A stretch of 64,000 nucleotides of DNA. Origin: Flavobacteriales bacterium (GTDB taxonomy: Bacteria; Bacteroidota; Bacteroidia; Flavobacteriales_D; Parvicellaceae). The stretch covers positions 1 through 64,000 of the forward strand of contig JAOASC010000018.1 in assembly GCA_025210295.1 (NCBI GenBank). The letters run 5' to 3'. Shown piece by piece: positions 15,937 to 25,114 of the stretch. The translations under genes and the position numbers were made by a program. The notes beneath the pieces were generated by a model, which searched no databases, was not told the DNA's origin, and worked only from the letters and a program-made list of their open reading frames with translations. Position 1 is the stretch's first letter; each line of letters opens with the position of its first letter.

Positions 15937-17692
15937 CTTGTTCTATTTTATTAATAATTTGAATGGAGTTGTTTAGTGTTTTCTCAGCGCCGTCATGACT
16001 GATAGGGCTAAACCTAGCCATCTCACATTCACTTAAAATGGCTATTAAATCTTGGATTGTTGTTTCTTCTACCTGACTTTCTTTTAAAACTTGAATAATT
16101 GTTTCTTTACTTAGGTTAGCTTTAGCTATAGATAATTTATGAGAACAATAATTGGTGATTGCTTTATAAAGTTCTTCGTAGAACGCTAGGTGCTGGTTTT
16201 CATTTAACAATTGTGAAGCCTTTTTAAAACGGGTATTGGCATTTTTATTAGCGTTTTTGACCTTAGATGCTGATTCGTCGGAACGAGCGTTTCGTTGAAT
16301 AACAATAAAAATATAAGAAATAATTCCTATGATAAAAGGGAATACAAGCAGTAGCCAATATAGCCATGTCCCATAAAAAGAACCTTGCTTTGCATATAAA
16401 GTGGTGTCAGCTTTGATGTGTCTAATTCCTGAATTTAAGATTTCAACATTTTGCTGGTTACTAGAATGTGCAATAGCGTTACTTTCGGTTTCGTTTTCTC
16501 CTTTTTGAACTTCAATGGTTTTACCTGGTTGCGTTAACGTTTTGTATTTTTTGGAATTAACATCAAAATAAGTAAAGGTATACTCTGGAATCTGATAGGT
16601 TCCACGGTGTCTTGGGATTACTAAAAAGTTAAATGTTTTTTTGCCAGAAATACCACTGCTACTTACTTTTACTTGATCTTTTATTTCTGGATCAAAAACT
16701 TCAAAATCTGGCGGAAAATTTAGTTGAGGTGTTGAAAGTTGTTTTAAATTACCCTGACCACTTATGGTTACTTTTACATCTAAAGGATCATTTGTTTTTA
16801 ATTGAGCTGTTGAATATTGGATATCAACTTTATAATTACTACCAACTTGGTCCGAAAAATTATTTGGAATTGGAGTTGGTAAAGCTTTAACTTTTAGGGT
16901 AGGGGAGTTACTCGTAATTGATTTTTGTTTTCCTGGGTTAAAACCAAATCTTCCGATTCTAGCATCAATTTTTATGGGCTTAATTTTTATTTCACCAGTA
17001 GTTTGTGGAATCAGGACTTCTTTTTTTAGTGTGATAACATGATAAGGAGTACCATTCACCGTTTTCGTATTTTGAGGCCATCCATTTTTACCTGATTTTA
17101 TTTCTTCTTTCCATAAACCATTGGTCATTGGCATATCATAATCTTCAATTTCAAACAGGTTGTACCTTGTATAAACTCTATAGACAGCGGTAACAGGTTC
17201 TCCTTTATAAATGTTTTTTTTGTTGACCTCTATTCGTGCAAAAAGGTTAGGGTCTGAAGTTTGTATTTTTACATTTGGGTTTCCTGTTCCAACATTGATT
17301 GTAAAGATTCCTGAAGTAACGTTATCTCCATTAATGGTAAATGTTAGCGGTTGTATTTTAAACGTTCCTTTTTTCTTAGCTTGTAAAATAAAAGAATATT
17401 TGTGGAGCTCCATCTCTTGGCTACCAAAACCACCAAATCCAAACCTAGAAGATTCTTTCCCTTCATCGATAATTACAAAGCCTTTGTCAAAGTTGGGCTT
17501 GTTCATTTTTATACCATTATGGGAAATGGAAGCTACTCCTCCAGAAAGTTTCATTTTTAAAATATATGAAACCTTAAATTTGTCCCCCACACCAGGAGAT
17601 GGGTTAGTTGTTTTAATATCAACAAACATCTTTTGCCCTAAGACTGTTAGGGAAAGTAATGACGTGAAGAGTATAAGAATTATATTTTTCAT
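15923..17692 (-). CDS. batD: BatD, oxygen-tolerance membrane protein
   Basis: The start at 17692 is preferred because it begins a clear signal peptide (MKNIILILFTSLLSLTVLGQ); the longer frame adds 14 polar residues. The 589-aa protein has an extended periplasmic part of Ig-like modules, one membrane helix (about 430-455 of the shortened form, WLYWLLLVFPFIIGIISYIF) and a cytoplasmic helical tail. This is the BatD (oxygen tolerance) architecture. It lies 35 bases after batC. Confidence 0.85.
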   Translation of the reverse strand: MKNIILILFTSLLSLTVLGQKMFVDIKTTNPSPGVGDKFKVSYILKMKLSGGVASISHNGIKMNKPNFDKGFVIIDEGKESSRFGFGGFGSQEMELHKYSFILQAKKKGTFKIQPLTFTINGDNVTSGIFTINVGTGNPNVKIQTSDPNLFARIEVNKKNIYKGEPVTAVYRVYTRYNLFEIEDYDMPMTNGLWKEEIKSGKNGWPQNTKTVNGTPYHVITLKKEVLIPQTTGEIKIKPIKIDARIGRFGFNPGKQKSITSNSPTLKVKALPTPIPNNFSDQVGSNYKVDIQYSTAQLKTNDPLDVKVTISGQGNLKQLSTPQLNFPPDFEVFDPEIKDQVKVSSSGISGKKTFNFLVIPRHRGTYQIPEYTFTYFDVNSKKYKTLTQPGKTIEVQKGENETESNAIAHSSNQQNVEILNSGIRHIKADTTLYAKQGSFYGTWLYWLLLVFPFIIGIISYIFIVIQRNARSDESASKVKNANKNANTRFKKASQLLNENQHLAFYEELYKAITNYCSHKLSIAKANLSKETIIQVLKESQVEETTIQDLIAILSECEMARFSPISHDGAEKTLNNSIQIINKIEQDVKK

Positions 17693-17727
17693 TTTGTTAA
17701 TACTGCTAAATCTTGTGTTGAACTTTT

Positions 17728-18651
17728 TTACCAATCTTTTGAGGATGAGTTTTGTTGTTTTTGATCGCCTTTCTTACGATTGACTTTCATTAGTGTTTTT
17801 TGCTCATCATTATTCAGAGCATCTAAATCTTTGGTCGCTTGCATTCTCGAAATTCGCCCTTTCATTTCTTCTTCTCCCTTTTCTTTGCTTTCTTCTCCTT
17901 GTTTTCCTTTTTGCTCACCTTCTTTTTCCTGCTCTTCCTTATTTTGTTGTCCTTCTCCATCTTGCTGTTCGTCTCCTTGACCATTTTCTTGGTTCTGTTG
18001 CTCTTGGTTGTCTCCTTTATCTCCTTCTTTTTGCTGGTCCCCTTGTTTGTTTTGATCGTTTTGATTCTCGTTTTGCTGATTTTCTTGGTTTTGCTGATCC
18101 TGTTGATCCTGGTTTTGATCTTGATTTTGTTGATCCTGATTATTTTCCTGATTCTGTTGATCTTGATTCTCGTTAGGAGGAGGGAGTTTGCTCATCGCTA
18201 ACCTTAGGTTATGTCTAGCATCACTATCCTTAGGATTGTTTCTTAAGGCATTTTTATAGGATTCAATACTTTCTTTTAATGCTTTGATGGCTTCTTGACT
18301 CTTTTTAGGGTCTTTGGTTAAATTTTCATATTCTTTATACTGAACATTTCCTAAGTTGTAATGTCCTTTATTTTTTTCAGCTTTACTATCTACAACTGAG
18401 AGGTATTCTGAAAAAAGATCCTTAGCAATTTGAGTACTGTCATTCAATAAAGCTGCATTTCCAGCATTAAAGAGCGCTTTTTTATAAGCGTCATTGGTTT
18501 TGTAACTGTTATTAAACTCCTCTAGAGCTAAACCAAAGTTCCCATTGTTATAAGCTTCAACTCCCTTGTTTAACATTATTTTTTCTTCGGTTTGAGCGAA
18601 GTTTTTTAATGCAAAAACTAGGATTAATATGACGACTAATAACCTATTCAT
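17728..18651 (-). CDS. batC: BatC, TPR protein with long Gln/Glu-rich tail
   Basis: A start at 18651 gives a signal peptide (MNRLLVVILILVFALKNFAQ) and 307 aa; it overlaps the end of batB by 8 bases. TPR units occupy about residues 22-155. From about 160 to 270 the chain is low complexity, made of Asn, Gln, Asp, Glu, Lys and Gly (NQDQQNQENNQDQQ and similar), encoded by a near-repetitive CTG/TTG-rich DNA stretch on the plus strand (about 17870-18180). The low-complexity tail is common in BatC but is long here. It probably acts as a scaffold for the VWA proteins. Confidence 0.82.
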   Translation of the reverse strand: MNRLLVVILILVFALKNFAQTEEKIMLNKGVEAYNNGNFGLALEEFNNSYKTNDAYKKALFNAGNAALLNDSTQIAKDLFSEYLSVVDSKAEKNKGHYNLGNVQYKEYENLTKDPKKSQEAIKALKESIESYKNALRNNPKDSDARHNLRLAMSKLPPPNENQDQQNQENNQDQQNQDQNQDQQDQQNQENQQNENQNDQNKQGDQQKEGDKGDNQEQQNQENGQGDEQQDGEGQQNKEEQEKEGEQKGKQGEESKEKGEEEMKGRISRMQATKDLDALNNDEQKTLMKVNRKKGDQKQQNSSSKDW

Positions 18652-19807
18652 AGCTTTTAAATAAATTAAATTTGTCTGATAGTCTATTACGTTTATCAGT
18701 AATAAAAAAGTCAATCAACAGTAACAGAATCCCAATAAGCAAGTAGGGCTGAAATTGATCGTCATACCCTGTGTATTTTTCTTGACTCATCGTTGTTTTT
18801 TCGATTGAATTTAATTGGTCCACTATCCCTTCAATACCAACATTTAAACCGTTAGCTCTGGTGTATGAGCCTGATCCACTTTCAGAAATGTCAATTAAGT
18901 AGTTCTCATTTAATTTTGTCAATACAGTCTTCCCATCTTGATCTTTTTTATTGCCAACTTTTATACCATTTCTGTACAATGGTATAGGAACTCCTGTTTT
19001 AGTTCCCATTCCAATAGTGTAAATTTTAATGCCTTTTTTAGCAGCTTCTTTGGCAGCATCGATCCCTTCTTCTTCATGATCTTCACCATCGCTAAAAACA
19101 ATGATAGCTTTGTTACTTCCATCTTCCATATTGAAAGAAGAAACACATTTTTCTATCGCTAGTCCAATATTGGTTCCTTGAGCAGAAATCATCCCTGTAG
19201 AGATGTTTTTCAAAAACATTTTAGCTACGTGATAGTCAGGTGTAATAGGAACTTGTTTATATGCATCTCCTGCAAAAACAACAATTCCAATTCGATCTCC
19301 GTGTAGTTTGTCAAACAGTTTTTCAATAGACAGCTTAGTAATTTTGAGTCGATTATAGTTCTTTTGTAAATCTTCGGCCAACATACTGTTACTAACATCG
19401 ATAGCAATCATAATATCGATTCCTTTGCTCTCTACTAATTTTTCATTTTCACCATATTGAGGGTTGGCCATAGCAATCACAATAAATGCTAAGCCAAGCC
19501 GTAATAAAATAAATTTAGTGATGCTCTTGAATGAGGAAATACCTGTATAGACATAAGGCAATAGTTTTTCATTAGCATACTTAATGAGGGTTTTATTTTT
19601 CCAATGTGTGGCGTAAAAATAGAGTAAGATAGCTATAGGAATGAAAATAAGCCCATATAAGACATATTCTCGTTCAAACCTAAACTCTTCTACATTAGTC
19701 GTAAGATATCGGTAGGAAGCTATTGCAAAAGCCCAAAAGATCACCTCAATAATTAATATTAAGACGAGTGCATTACCTAGGTTGTATTTGTACTTATTAA
19801 CAGACAT
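18644..19807 (-). CDS. batB: BatB, VWA-domain membrane protein
   Basis: A 387-aa protein with N-terminal membrane helices (about 8-30, 47-65, 93-112), a von Willebrand A domain with metal-site motif DVSNSM near residue 130 and VVFSDGEDHEEEG, and a C-terminal helix near 360. BatB and BatA are paired VWA proteins. It starts 1 base after the stop of batA. Confidence 0.85.
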   Translation of the reverse strand: MSVNKYKYNLGNALVLILIIEVIFWAFAIASYRYLTTNVEEFRFEREYVLYGLIFIPIAILLYFYATHWKNKTLIKYANEKLLPYVYTGISSFKSITKFILLRLGLAFIVIAMANPQYGENEKLVESKGIDIMIAIDVSNSMLAEDLQKNYNRLKITKLSIEKLFDKLHGDRIGIVVFAGDAYKQVPITPDYHVAKMFLKNISTGMISAQGTNIGLAIEKCVSSFNMEDGSNKAIIVFSDGEDHEEEGIDAAKEAAKKGIKIYTIGMGTKTGVPIPLYRNGIKVGNKKDQDGKTVLTKLNENYLIDISESGSGSYTRANGLNVGIEGIVDQLNSIEKTTMSQEKYTGYDDQFQPYLLIGILLLLIDFFITDKRNRLSDKFNLFKSYE

Positions 19808-19808
19808 A

Positions 19809-20831
19809 CTACGATACAGATTTAAATAATGTTGACCTTAATAAAAATTCTATTAGTATTAGAATGAAACCTATTAAAATGAATGGGAAGCTCTTTTCTG
19901 GTAGATCAACTTCGTATTCAATAGTTTTAATTTTATCTTTTTCTAGTTGGTCAATTTGTTCATATATCTCTTTCAGTTTTTGGTTGTCTGTAGCTCTAAA
20001 ATATTGACCGCCAGTCATGTCTGCGATATCTGTCAATGTTTTTTCATCAATTTCAACATCAACATAATCATAGATATATTTATTGGTGAAAGGATCTATT
20101 GCTACTGGGGTTTTTGCTTTACCGTTGGTTCCAACACCAATAGTATAAACCCTAATGTTGAATTGTTTGGCGATTTCAGCGGCAGTGATAGGGTGTATTT
20201 TTCCTTGGTTATTAACGCCATCTGTTAAAAGAATAATGACTTTACTCTTGACTTTACTTTCTCTTAGCCTATTGACAGCAGTTGCTAGGCCCATACCTAT
20301 AGCTGTCCCTTCTGTTACGACTCCTTGTTCGGCTTCATCGATTAAATCATTGACAATTTTTTTATCGCTTGTTAAAGGACATTGCGTATAAGCCTCTCCT
20401 TCAAAAATCACTAATCCTATTCGATCATTTTTACGATTAGAAACAAAATCTTTGGCTACTTGTTTGGCTGCTTGAAAACGATCGGGTTTAAAGTCTATGG
20501 CTAACATACTGCCTGAAGCATCCAGTGCCATGACAATATCAATTCCCTCGTTATGATGCTCAATGAACGAGTCTGATTCAGAACTTAGCTGTGGCCTGGC
20601 TAATGCAATGATGAATAAGCTTAATGCTGCTAATCTCAAAAGCATATAAAGTGCTTTTAAATGACCCAGAATACCACTTTCTAGTCCATCAAATCCTTGT
20701 AAAGAAGATAATTTTAAAGCACTATTTTTCTTTGCTTGAAACAGAAAGAAATGAGCAGCTAATAGGGGGATTAGTAATAAAAACCAAAGCACCCAAGCAT
20801 TTGCAAATTGATATGTGCTAAATAAGTTCAT
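19809..20831 (-). CDS. batA: BatA, VWA-domain membrane protein
   Basis: A 340-aa protein with two N-terminal membrane helices, then a VWA domain with the intact metal-ion site motif DASGSM near residue 105 and LLTDGVNNQGK, and a C-terminal helix. It overlaps its upstream gene by 1 base. Together with BatB it forms the core of the Bat complex at the inner membrane. Confidence 0.85.
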   Translation of the reverse strand: MNLFSTYQFANAWVLWFLLLIPLLAAHFFLFQAKKNSALKLSSLQGFDGLESGILGHLKALYMLLRLAALSLFIIALARPQLSSESDSFIEHHNEGIDIVMALDASGSMLAIDFKPDRFQAAKQVAKDFVSNRKNDRIGLVIFEGEAYTQCPLTSDKKIVNDLIDEAEQGVVTEGTAIGMGLATAVNRLRESKVKSKVIILLTDGVNNQGKIHPITAAEIAKQFNIRVYTIGVGTNGKAKTPVAIDPFTNKYIYDYVDVEIDEKTLTDIADMTGGQYFRATDNQKLKEIYEQIDQLEKDKIKTIEYEVDLPEKSFPFILIGFILILIEFLLRSTLFKSVS

Positions 20832-21790
20832 TAATTTTCTACTGGTTTACTTACTGATTCGTATGTTGTATGAATAAATTCACGTGTAATAGATAGAACA
20901 CTTTCGTTCTCTAATGGGGTAGGAATAGTTTTGGCAAACTTAACTAAATCAGCTAGTTCCATTAGTTTTTGTAATTGGATGTAATGGTCATTTGAAACAG
21001 CTTTGTATTTCAATTGTTTTAAGATTTCATCACTTGTTTTTTCGAATGTTGCAATTTGATAGCGTTCAGATAAATATTCCCATAATACCCCTGTGATTTC
21101 TGAGTGATACTGTTTATAATCGCCTTTTTGCCATATTTTCTCTTGCTCGATGGTGTCTAATTGAGAGAGTACTCTAACGTTGAGGGGAATTACTTCTTTA
21201 ACCTCTACTTTTTCTGGTCTATTCTTTAAAATTAGATAGGCTACAATAACTCCAATTGGGAGTAGGGTAGCTACCAAAATAATGACCCAATATTCTTTTA
21301 GCCAAAGTAGGAATTTTTCCCAGTTGGTATAGGGATCCTCTTCAATTGGTTTTATGGCTTTTAGTTCGGCGTTTTCTTCTAGTGGAGCATTAAGTACAGT
21401 CAATGTAATTGCATTGGAAACAACAGTATCAGCATTAAATATTGCGATAAGTGGGTTGATGTCTACCATTCCTGTATCAAATGTAGCGACAGTAAATTCT
21501 TGCTCAATGTGCTTAACAAATGCACCATTATTTTGTTCGATTAAGGTGTCTATAACCGGTGAAGTTTCCCATATTTCAATACCATTGCCTATTTTAGAGG
21601 AATCGGTAATTAGTGGTAACACAATTTTTTGATTGCTCAATTCAGCAGGAAATTCAATCATTAGCCGTACAGATAGTGGTTCGCCCAATTCAATTTTATT
21701 TTTTTGAGCATTGAGGTTGAAACGAATACTTTCCTGACTAAAGAAAGCCGTAACAAAAAATAAACAATATATACTGATAATAAACTTCAT
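20831..21790 (-). CDS. Membrane protein between DUF58 and BatA (DUF4381-like)
   Basis: A 319-aa protein with a signal peptide, a periplasmic beta-rich domain (about 20-160), one membrane helix near 170-192 (YWVIILVATLLPIGVIVAYL) and a cytoplasmic helical domain with a Trp/Tyr-rich stretch (ITGVLWEYLSERYQI). Position and layout match the protein that sits between the DUF58 gene and batA in Bacteroidota Bat operons. The family name is inferred from context rather than a clear motif. Confidence 0.6.
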   Translation of the reverse strand: MKFIISIYCLFFVTAFFSQESIRFNLNAQKNKIELGEPLSVRLMIEFPAELSNQKIVLPLITDSSKIGNGIEIWETSPVIDTLIEQNNGAFVKHIEQEFTVATFDTGMVDINPLIAIFNADTVVSNAITLTVLNAPLEENAELKAIKPIEEDPYTNWEKFLLWLKEYWVIILVATLLPIGVIVAYLILKNRPEKVEVKEVIPLNVRVLSQLDTIEQEKIWQKGDYKQYHSEITGVLWEYLSERYQIATFEKTSDEILKQLKYKAVSNDHYIQLQKLMELADLVKFAKTIPTPLENESVLSITREFIHTTYESVSKPVEN

Positions 21791-22654
21791 TTAACGCTGT
21801 TTGAATAGGTTCATTAATGGTATAGTGTAAGGTTTATGTGTTTCGATTAAAGCATAATCTACTCCAGCTCTTCTAAATGTTTCTTTTAGTGTAGCATTTC
21901 TTCTTAATGTATTGGCTTTATAGTTTGTCCTTGTTTTTTTTCTGCTGGTATTTATCCATCGATATTTACCTGTTTCTTTATCTTCAAATTGAACAATCCC
22001 AATATTAGGCATTTCTAATTCTCTTTGATCTTGAACTTGTAAAGCTATGATGTCGTGTCTACGGTTAGCAATTTTTAAAGAGTTTTCAAAATCACTATCT
22101 ATAAAATCAGAGATGATAAAGCCTACACTTCGTTTTTTTATAACATTATTAAAATGCTTTAAGGCATTGCTAATGTTTGTTTTTTTGCTTAAAGGTTTAA
22201 ATTCAATAAGCTCTCTTATTATTCTGAGTATGTGTTTTTTACCTTTTTTAGGTGGTATAAACAATTCCACTTCTTCAGTGAATAACATTAAACCAATTTT
22301 ATCATTGTTTTGAGTCGCTGAAAAAGCAATCACGGCACACAATTCCGCGATAATTTCTTTCTTTATCACCTGATCAGAACCGAATAATTCAGAGCTAGAA
22401 ATATCAACCATCAACATGACTGTTAACTCTCTTTCTTCGTGAAAAACTTTAACGTAAGGATGGTTAAAACGTGCAGTAACGTTCCAATCAATGGTTCGAA
22501 TTTCATCTCCAGGCATATATTCTCTCACCTCAGCAAATGCCATACCTCTTCCTTTAAAGGCAGAGTGGTATTCACCAGAGAAAACCTGATTAGAGAGACC
22601 CTTAGTCTTGATCTCGATTTTACGTACTTTTTTTAATAGCTCTTTAGTGTCCAT
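21791..22654 (-). CDS. DUF58 family VWA-like protein
   Basis: A 287-aa soluble protein. The DUF58 signature is at about residues 30-60 (AFKGRGMAFAEVREYMPGDE, then RTIDWNVTARF), followed by a VWA-like fold with DISSSELFG. It lies directly downstream of moxR and upstream of the Bat genes. MoxR and DUF58 proteins are thought to act together, perhaps as a chaperone pair with the VWA partners. Confidence 0.88.
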   Translation of the reverse strand: MDTKELLKKVRKIEIKTKGLSNQVFSGEYHSAFKGRGMAFAEVREYMPGDEIRTIDWNVTARFNHPYVKVFHEERELTVMLMVDISSSELFGSDQVIKKEIIAELCAVIAFSATQNNDKIGLMLFTEEVELFIPPKKGKKHILRIIRELIEFKPLSKKTNISNALKHFNNVIKKRSVGFIISDFIDSDFENSLKIANRRHDIIALQVQDQRELEMPNIGIVQFEDKETGKYRWINTSRKKTRTNYKANTLRRNATLKETFRRAGVDYALIETHKPYTIPLMNLFKQR

Positions 22655-22696
22655 TGTGCAAATAACTTACTACAAATGATTTAGATCGTAAGGTTA

Positions 22697-23746
22697 TTAA
22701 GGTACATCTACTCGATTTAGGATAGTGTTGATAATCGTTTCAGTAGTTACATTTTCAGCTTCAGCCTCATAGCTTAAACCAATTCTGTGTCTTAGTACAT
22801 CGTGACAAACTGCTCGAATATCTTCAGGGATAACGTATCCTCTTTTCTTAATAAAAGCATAAGCTTTTGCTGTTGTAGCTAATGCAATACTAGCTCTTGG
22901 TGATCCTCCAAATTCAATTAAAGGTTCTAACTCATCTAAACCATAGTCTTTAGGAGTACGTGTGGCATAAACAATATCAACAATGTATTGCTCTATTTTT
23001 TCATCCATATAGACTTGTTTTACAACTTCTCTTGCTTTTAAAATAGTATCGGTTGTAACAACTTTATTAGGTTTAGGGAAGCCAGCTTTTGATACATTGG
23101 CTCTAATAACCAATTTTTCTTCTTCTTTAGTTGGGTACCCTAAAACGACCTTTAACATAAAACGATCGACCTGTGCTTCAGGTAATGGATAGGTTCCTTC
23201 CTGTTCTACAGGGTTTTGAGTAGCCATTACTAAAAAAGGCTCTTTTAAAGGGAAGCTCTCATCTCCAATCGTTACTTGTCTTTCTTGCATGGCTTCTAAT
23301 AAAGCACTTTGTACCTTTGCAGGAGCACGGTTGATCTCATCGGCTAAGATGAAATTAGCAAAAATAGGACCTTGCTTAGAGATAAATTCTTCTTTTTTCT
23401 GATTGTATATCATGGTTCCTAATAAATCGGCAGGCAATAAATCAGGAGTAAATTGAATACGACTAAAATCAGCATCAATTGTTTTTGATAAAGTATTAAT
23501 TGCAAGTGTTTTGGCTAGTCCTGGAACACCTTCCAATAGAATGTGACCATTCGCTAAAAGTGCTATTAATAAACGTTCAACCATGTGCGATTGACCGATA
23601 ATAACCTTGTTCATTTCTAACTTGATCAAATCTATAAAAGCACTTTCTTTTTGAATCAATTCATTTAAAGCTCTAATATCTGTATGCGCCCCACTTTCTG
23701 TTGTTTGTTGGGGTGTAGCATCATTCATTGTGTTTCCTAAATCCAT
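22697..23746 (-). CDS. moxR: MoxR-family AAA+ ATPase
   Basis: A 349-aa protein with Walker A GVPGLAKT at about residues 74-81, Walker B ILADEINRAPAK and a sensor motif with ATQNPVEQEGTYPLPEAQ. The first gene of the Bat operon; DUF58 starts 42 bases after its stop. A second in-frame ATG at codon 7 is an alternative start. MoxR ATPases probably remodel or assemble the VWA-domain partners encoded downstream. Confidence 0.92.
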   Translation of the reverse strand: MDLGNTMNDATPQQTTESGAHTDIRALNELIQKESAFIDLIKLEMNKVIIGQSHMVERLLIALLANGHILLEGVPGLAKTLAINTLSKTIDADFSRIQFTPDLLPADLLGTMIYNQKKEEFISKQGPIFANFILADEINRAPAKVQSALLEAMQERQVTIGDESFPLKEPFLVMATQNPVEQEGTYPLPEAQVDRFMLKVVLGYPTKEEEKLVIRANVSKAGFPKPNKVVTTDTILKAREVVKQVYMDEKIEQYIVDIVYATRTPKDYGLDELEPLIEFGGSPRASIALATTAKAYAFIKKRGYVIPEDIRAVCHDVLRHRIGLSYEAEAENVTTETIINTILNRVDVP

Positions 23747-23796
23747 GTTTAAACTTACTATTTTAGGTTTAAATCGTTATAATTTTCCAATAACCA

Positions 23797-23804
23797 CAAA
23801 TATA
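23797..23804 (-). promoter_or_regulatory. Candidate -7 box of the Bat operon
   Basis: TATATTTG on the minus strand fits the TAnnTTTG element exactly, about 50 bases upstream of the moxR ATG. A matching TTG element at the usual distance was not found. Confidence 0.45.
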
Positions 23805-23877
23805 AAAATACTTTAATCTTATGAAAAAAAATGTGCTGTTAAATAGTGTTAATGGGAGATAGGAGCGTAAATATTGG

Positions 23878-24948
23878 TTACTCAACAATAAAATTTTGAA
23901 AGTCTTCGGTTTGCCATGTCGTCCATTTACCTGTTGAATCACTTGAAATCAAATAGACGGATAAATGTAAATCAGGATTGTTTTGAATAAAGGTTTTTGA
24001 TTGCGCTGTCCCCATTACCATAAAAGCGGTAGCATAAGCATCAGCTAAAGCACAGTTGTCAGTAATAACTGTAGCACTTAGGAGTTGATGTTGTACTGGT
24101 TTTCCTGTATTTGGATCGATAGTATGTGAATATTTTACACCATCTTTTTCATAAAATTTTCGATAGTTACCTGAGGTTGCTAAAGCACTATTGTTTAAGC
24201 CTGCAATTATTTGAAATTCCTTTTCACCAGGTTTTGAATTTTCTATTGGTTGATCAATTCCAATTTTCCATGTTGAACCTTTTGAGTTGTTTCCTTTGGT
24301 CTTTAATTCTCCACCAACTTCTACCATATAGTGCTCTATACCAAGTTTATTAAGGTAACTAGCAATTACATCTACAGAATAGCCTTGGGCAATGGCATTA
24401 AAATCAAAGCTAGCGGTTTTGTTTTTCTGAATAATGTTGTAGTTATCACCTGGTAAAATGGTAATCGCACTGTCTGAAAAGTCTATCATTCGTAATAATG
24501 AATCAATTTTAGTTTGTTGATGTTCTTGATCTCCTTGTTCGAAATTTAAAAATCCCCAATATTTAACTAAGGGATATATGGCAGGGTTAAAAGCATAATT
24601 TGTTTTATGATATACTTCTTTAGCTAAACGGAAACATTCTTCAAAAAGAGGTTGGTTGATGAGTTGAAGACTCGTGTCCCCAGGTAGTTTATTGATTTGA
24701 GAAATCGTACTAGAGTCCACATAAATAGAAAGTTCTTGGTCAAATGCTTTTAGGATGGAATCCACGGTTGTAGACAAATCACGCTCTTTTTCATCTTTGT
24801 ATATTACATTGTAAGTCGTTCCTTGCGCATGTCCAGTTGTCTGAAAATAGTAGGATGGGCTATTGGATTTCGACTGGTTGTTACTGTCACTACAAGCTTC
24901 TAATAACAAAATATTGATCAATACTATAGAATAAAAAAATAAGCGCAT
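23878..24948 (-). CDS. apbE: FAD:protein FMN transferase (ApbE), lipoprotein form
   Basis: A 356-aa protein with signal peptide and lipobox (LLEACS, Cys at about residue 19). ApbE motifs are present: AIAQGYSVDVIA, VEVGGELKTKGN and HTIDPNTGKPVQHQLLSATV. The enzyme transfers FMN from FAD onto a Thr or Ser of target proteins such as NqrB, NqrC and RnfG, outside the cytoplasmic membrane. No target gene is next to it. It is a single-gene unit with a -7 box just upstream. Confidence 0.9.
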   Translation of the reverse strand: MRLFFYSIVLINILLLEACSDSNNQSKSNSPSYYFQTTGHAQGTTYNVIYKDEKERDLSTTVDSILKAFDQELSIYVDSSTISQINKLPGDTSLQLINQPLFEECFRLAKEVYHKTNYAFNPAIYPLVKYWGFLNFEQGDQEHQQTKIDSLLRMIDFSDSAITILPGDNYNIIQKNKTASFDFNAIAQGYSVDVIASYLNKLGIEHYMVEVGGELKTKGNNSKGSTWKIGIDQPIENSKPGEKEFQIIAGLNNSALATSGNYRKFYEKDGVKYSHTIDPNTGKPVQHQLLSATVITDNCALADAYATAFMVMGTAQSKTFIQNNPDLHLSVYLISSDSTGKWTTWQTEDFQNFIVE

Positions 24949-24970
24949 ATTTACTGGTTAAAATTTGAGG

Positions 24971-24978
24971 CAAATTTA
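24971..24978 (-). promoter_or_regulatory. Candidate -7 box of apbE
   Basis: TAAATTTG on the minus strand, 22 bases upstream of the apbE ATG, fits TAnnTTTG. The opposite strand in this gap must also hold the promoter for the gene at 25115, but its box was not identified with confidence. Confidence 0.4.
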
Positions 24979-25114
24979 CAAATCTTAAAATAAATTCATG
25001 ATAAATTGAACTTTCATTATCTTTACGGGTATATGCTATTGAATTTGAAGTTATTTAATGTCAATTTTTGAATACAAAAGATTAGGTTAAAACAACTTTT
25101 TTAATAAAACGATA

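Noticed and set aside
17780-18201. Plus-strand ORFs of up to 127 codons
   Set aside because: They lie opposite the low-complexity batC tail; their Leu/Phe/Ser-rich content is the complement of Gln/Glu codons.
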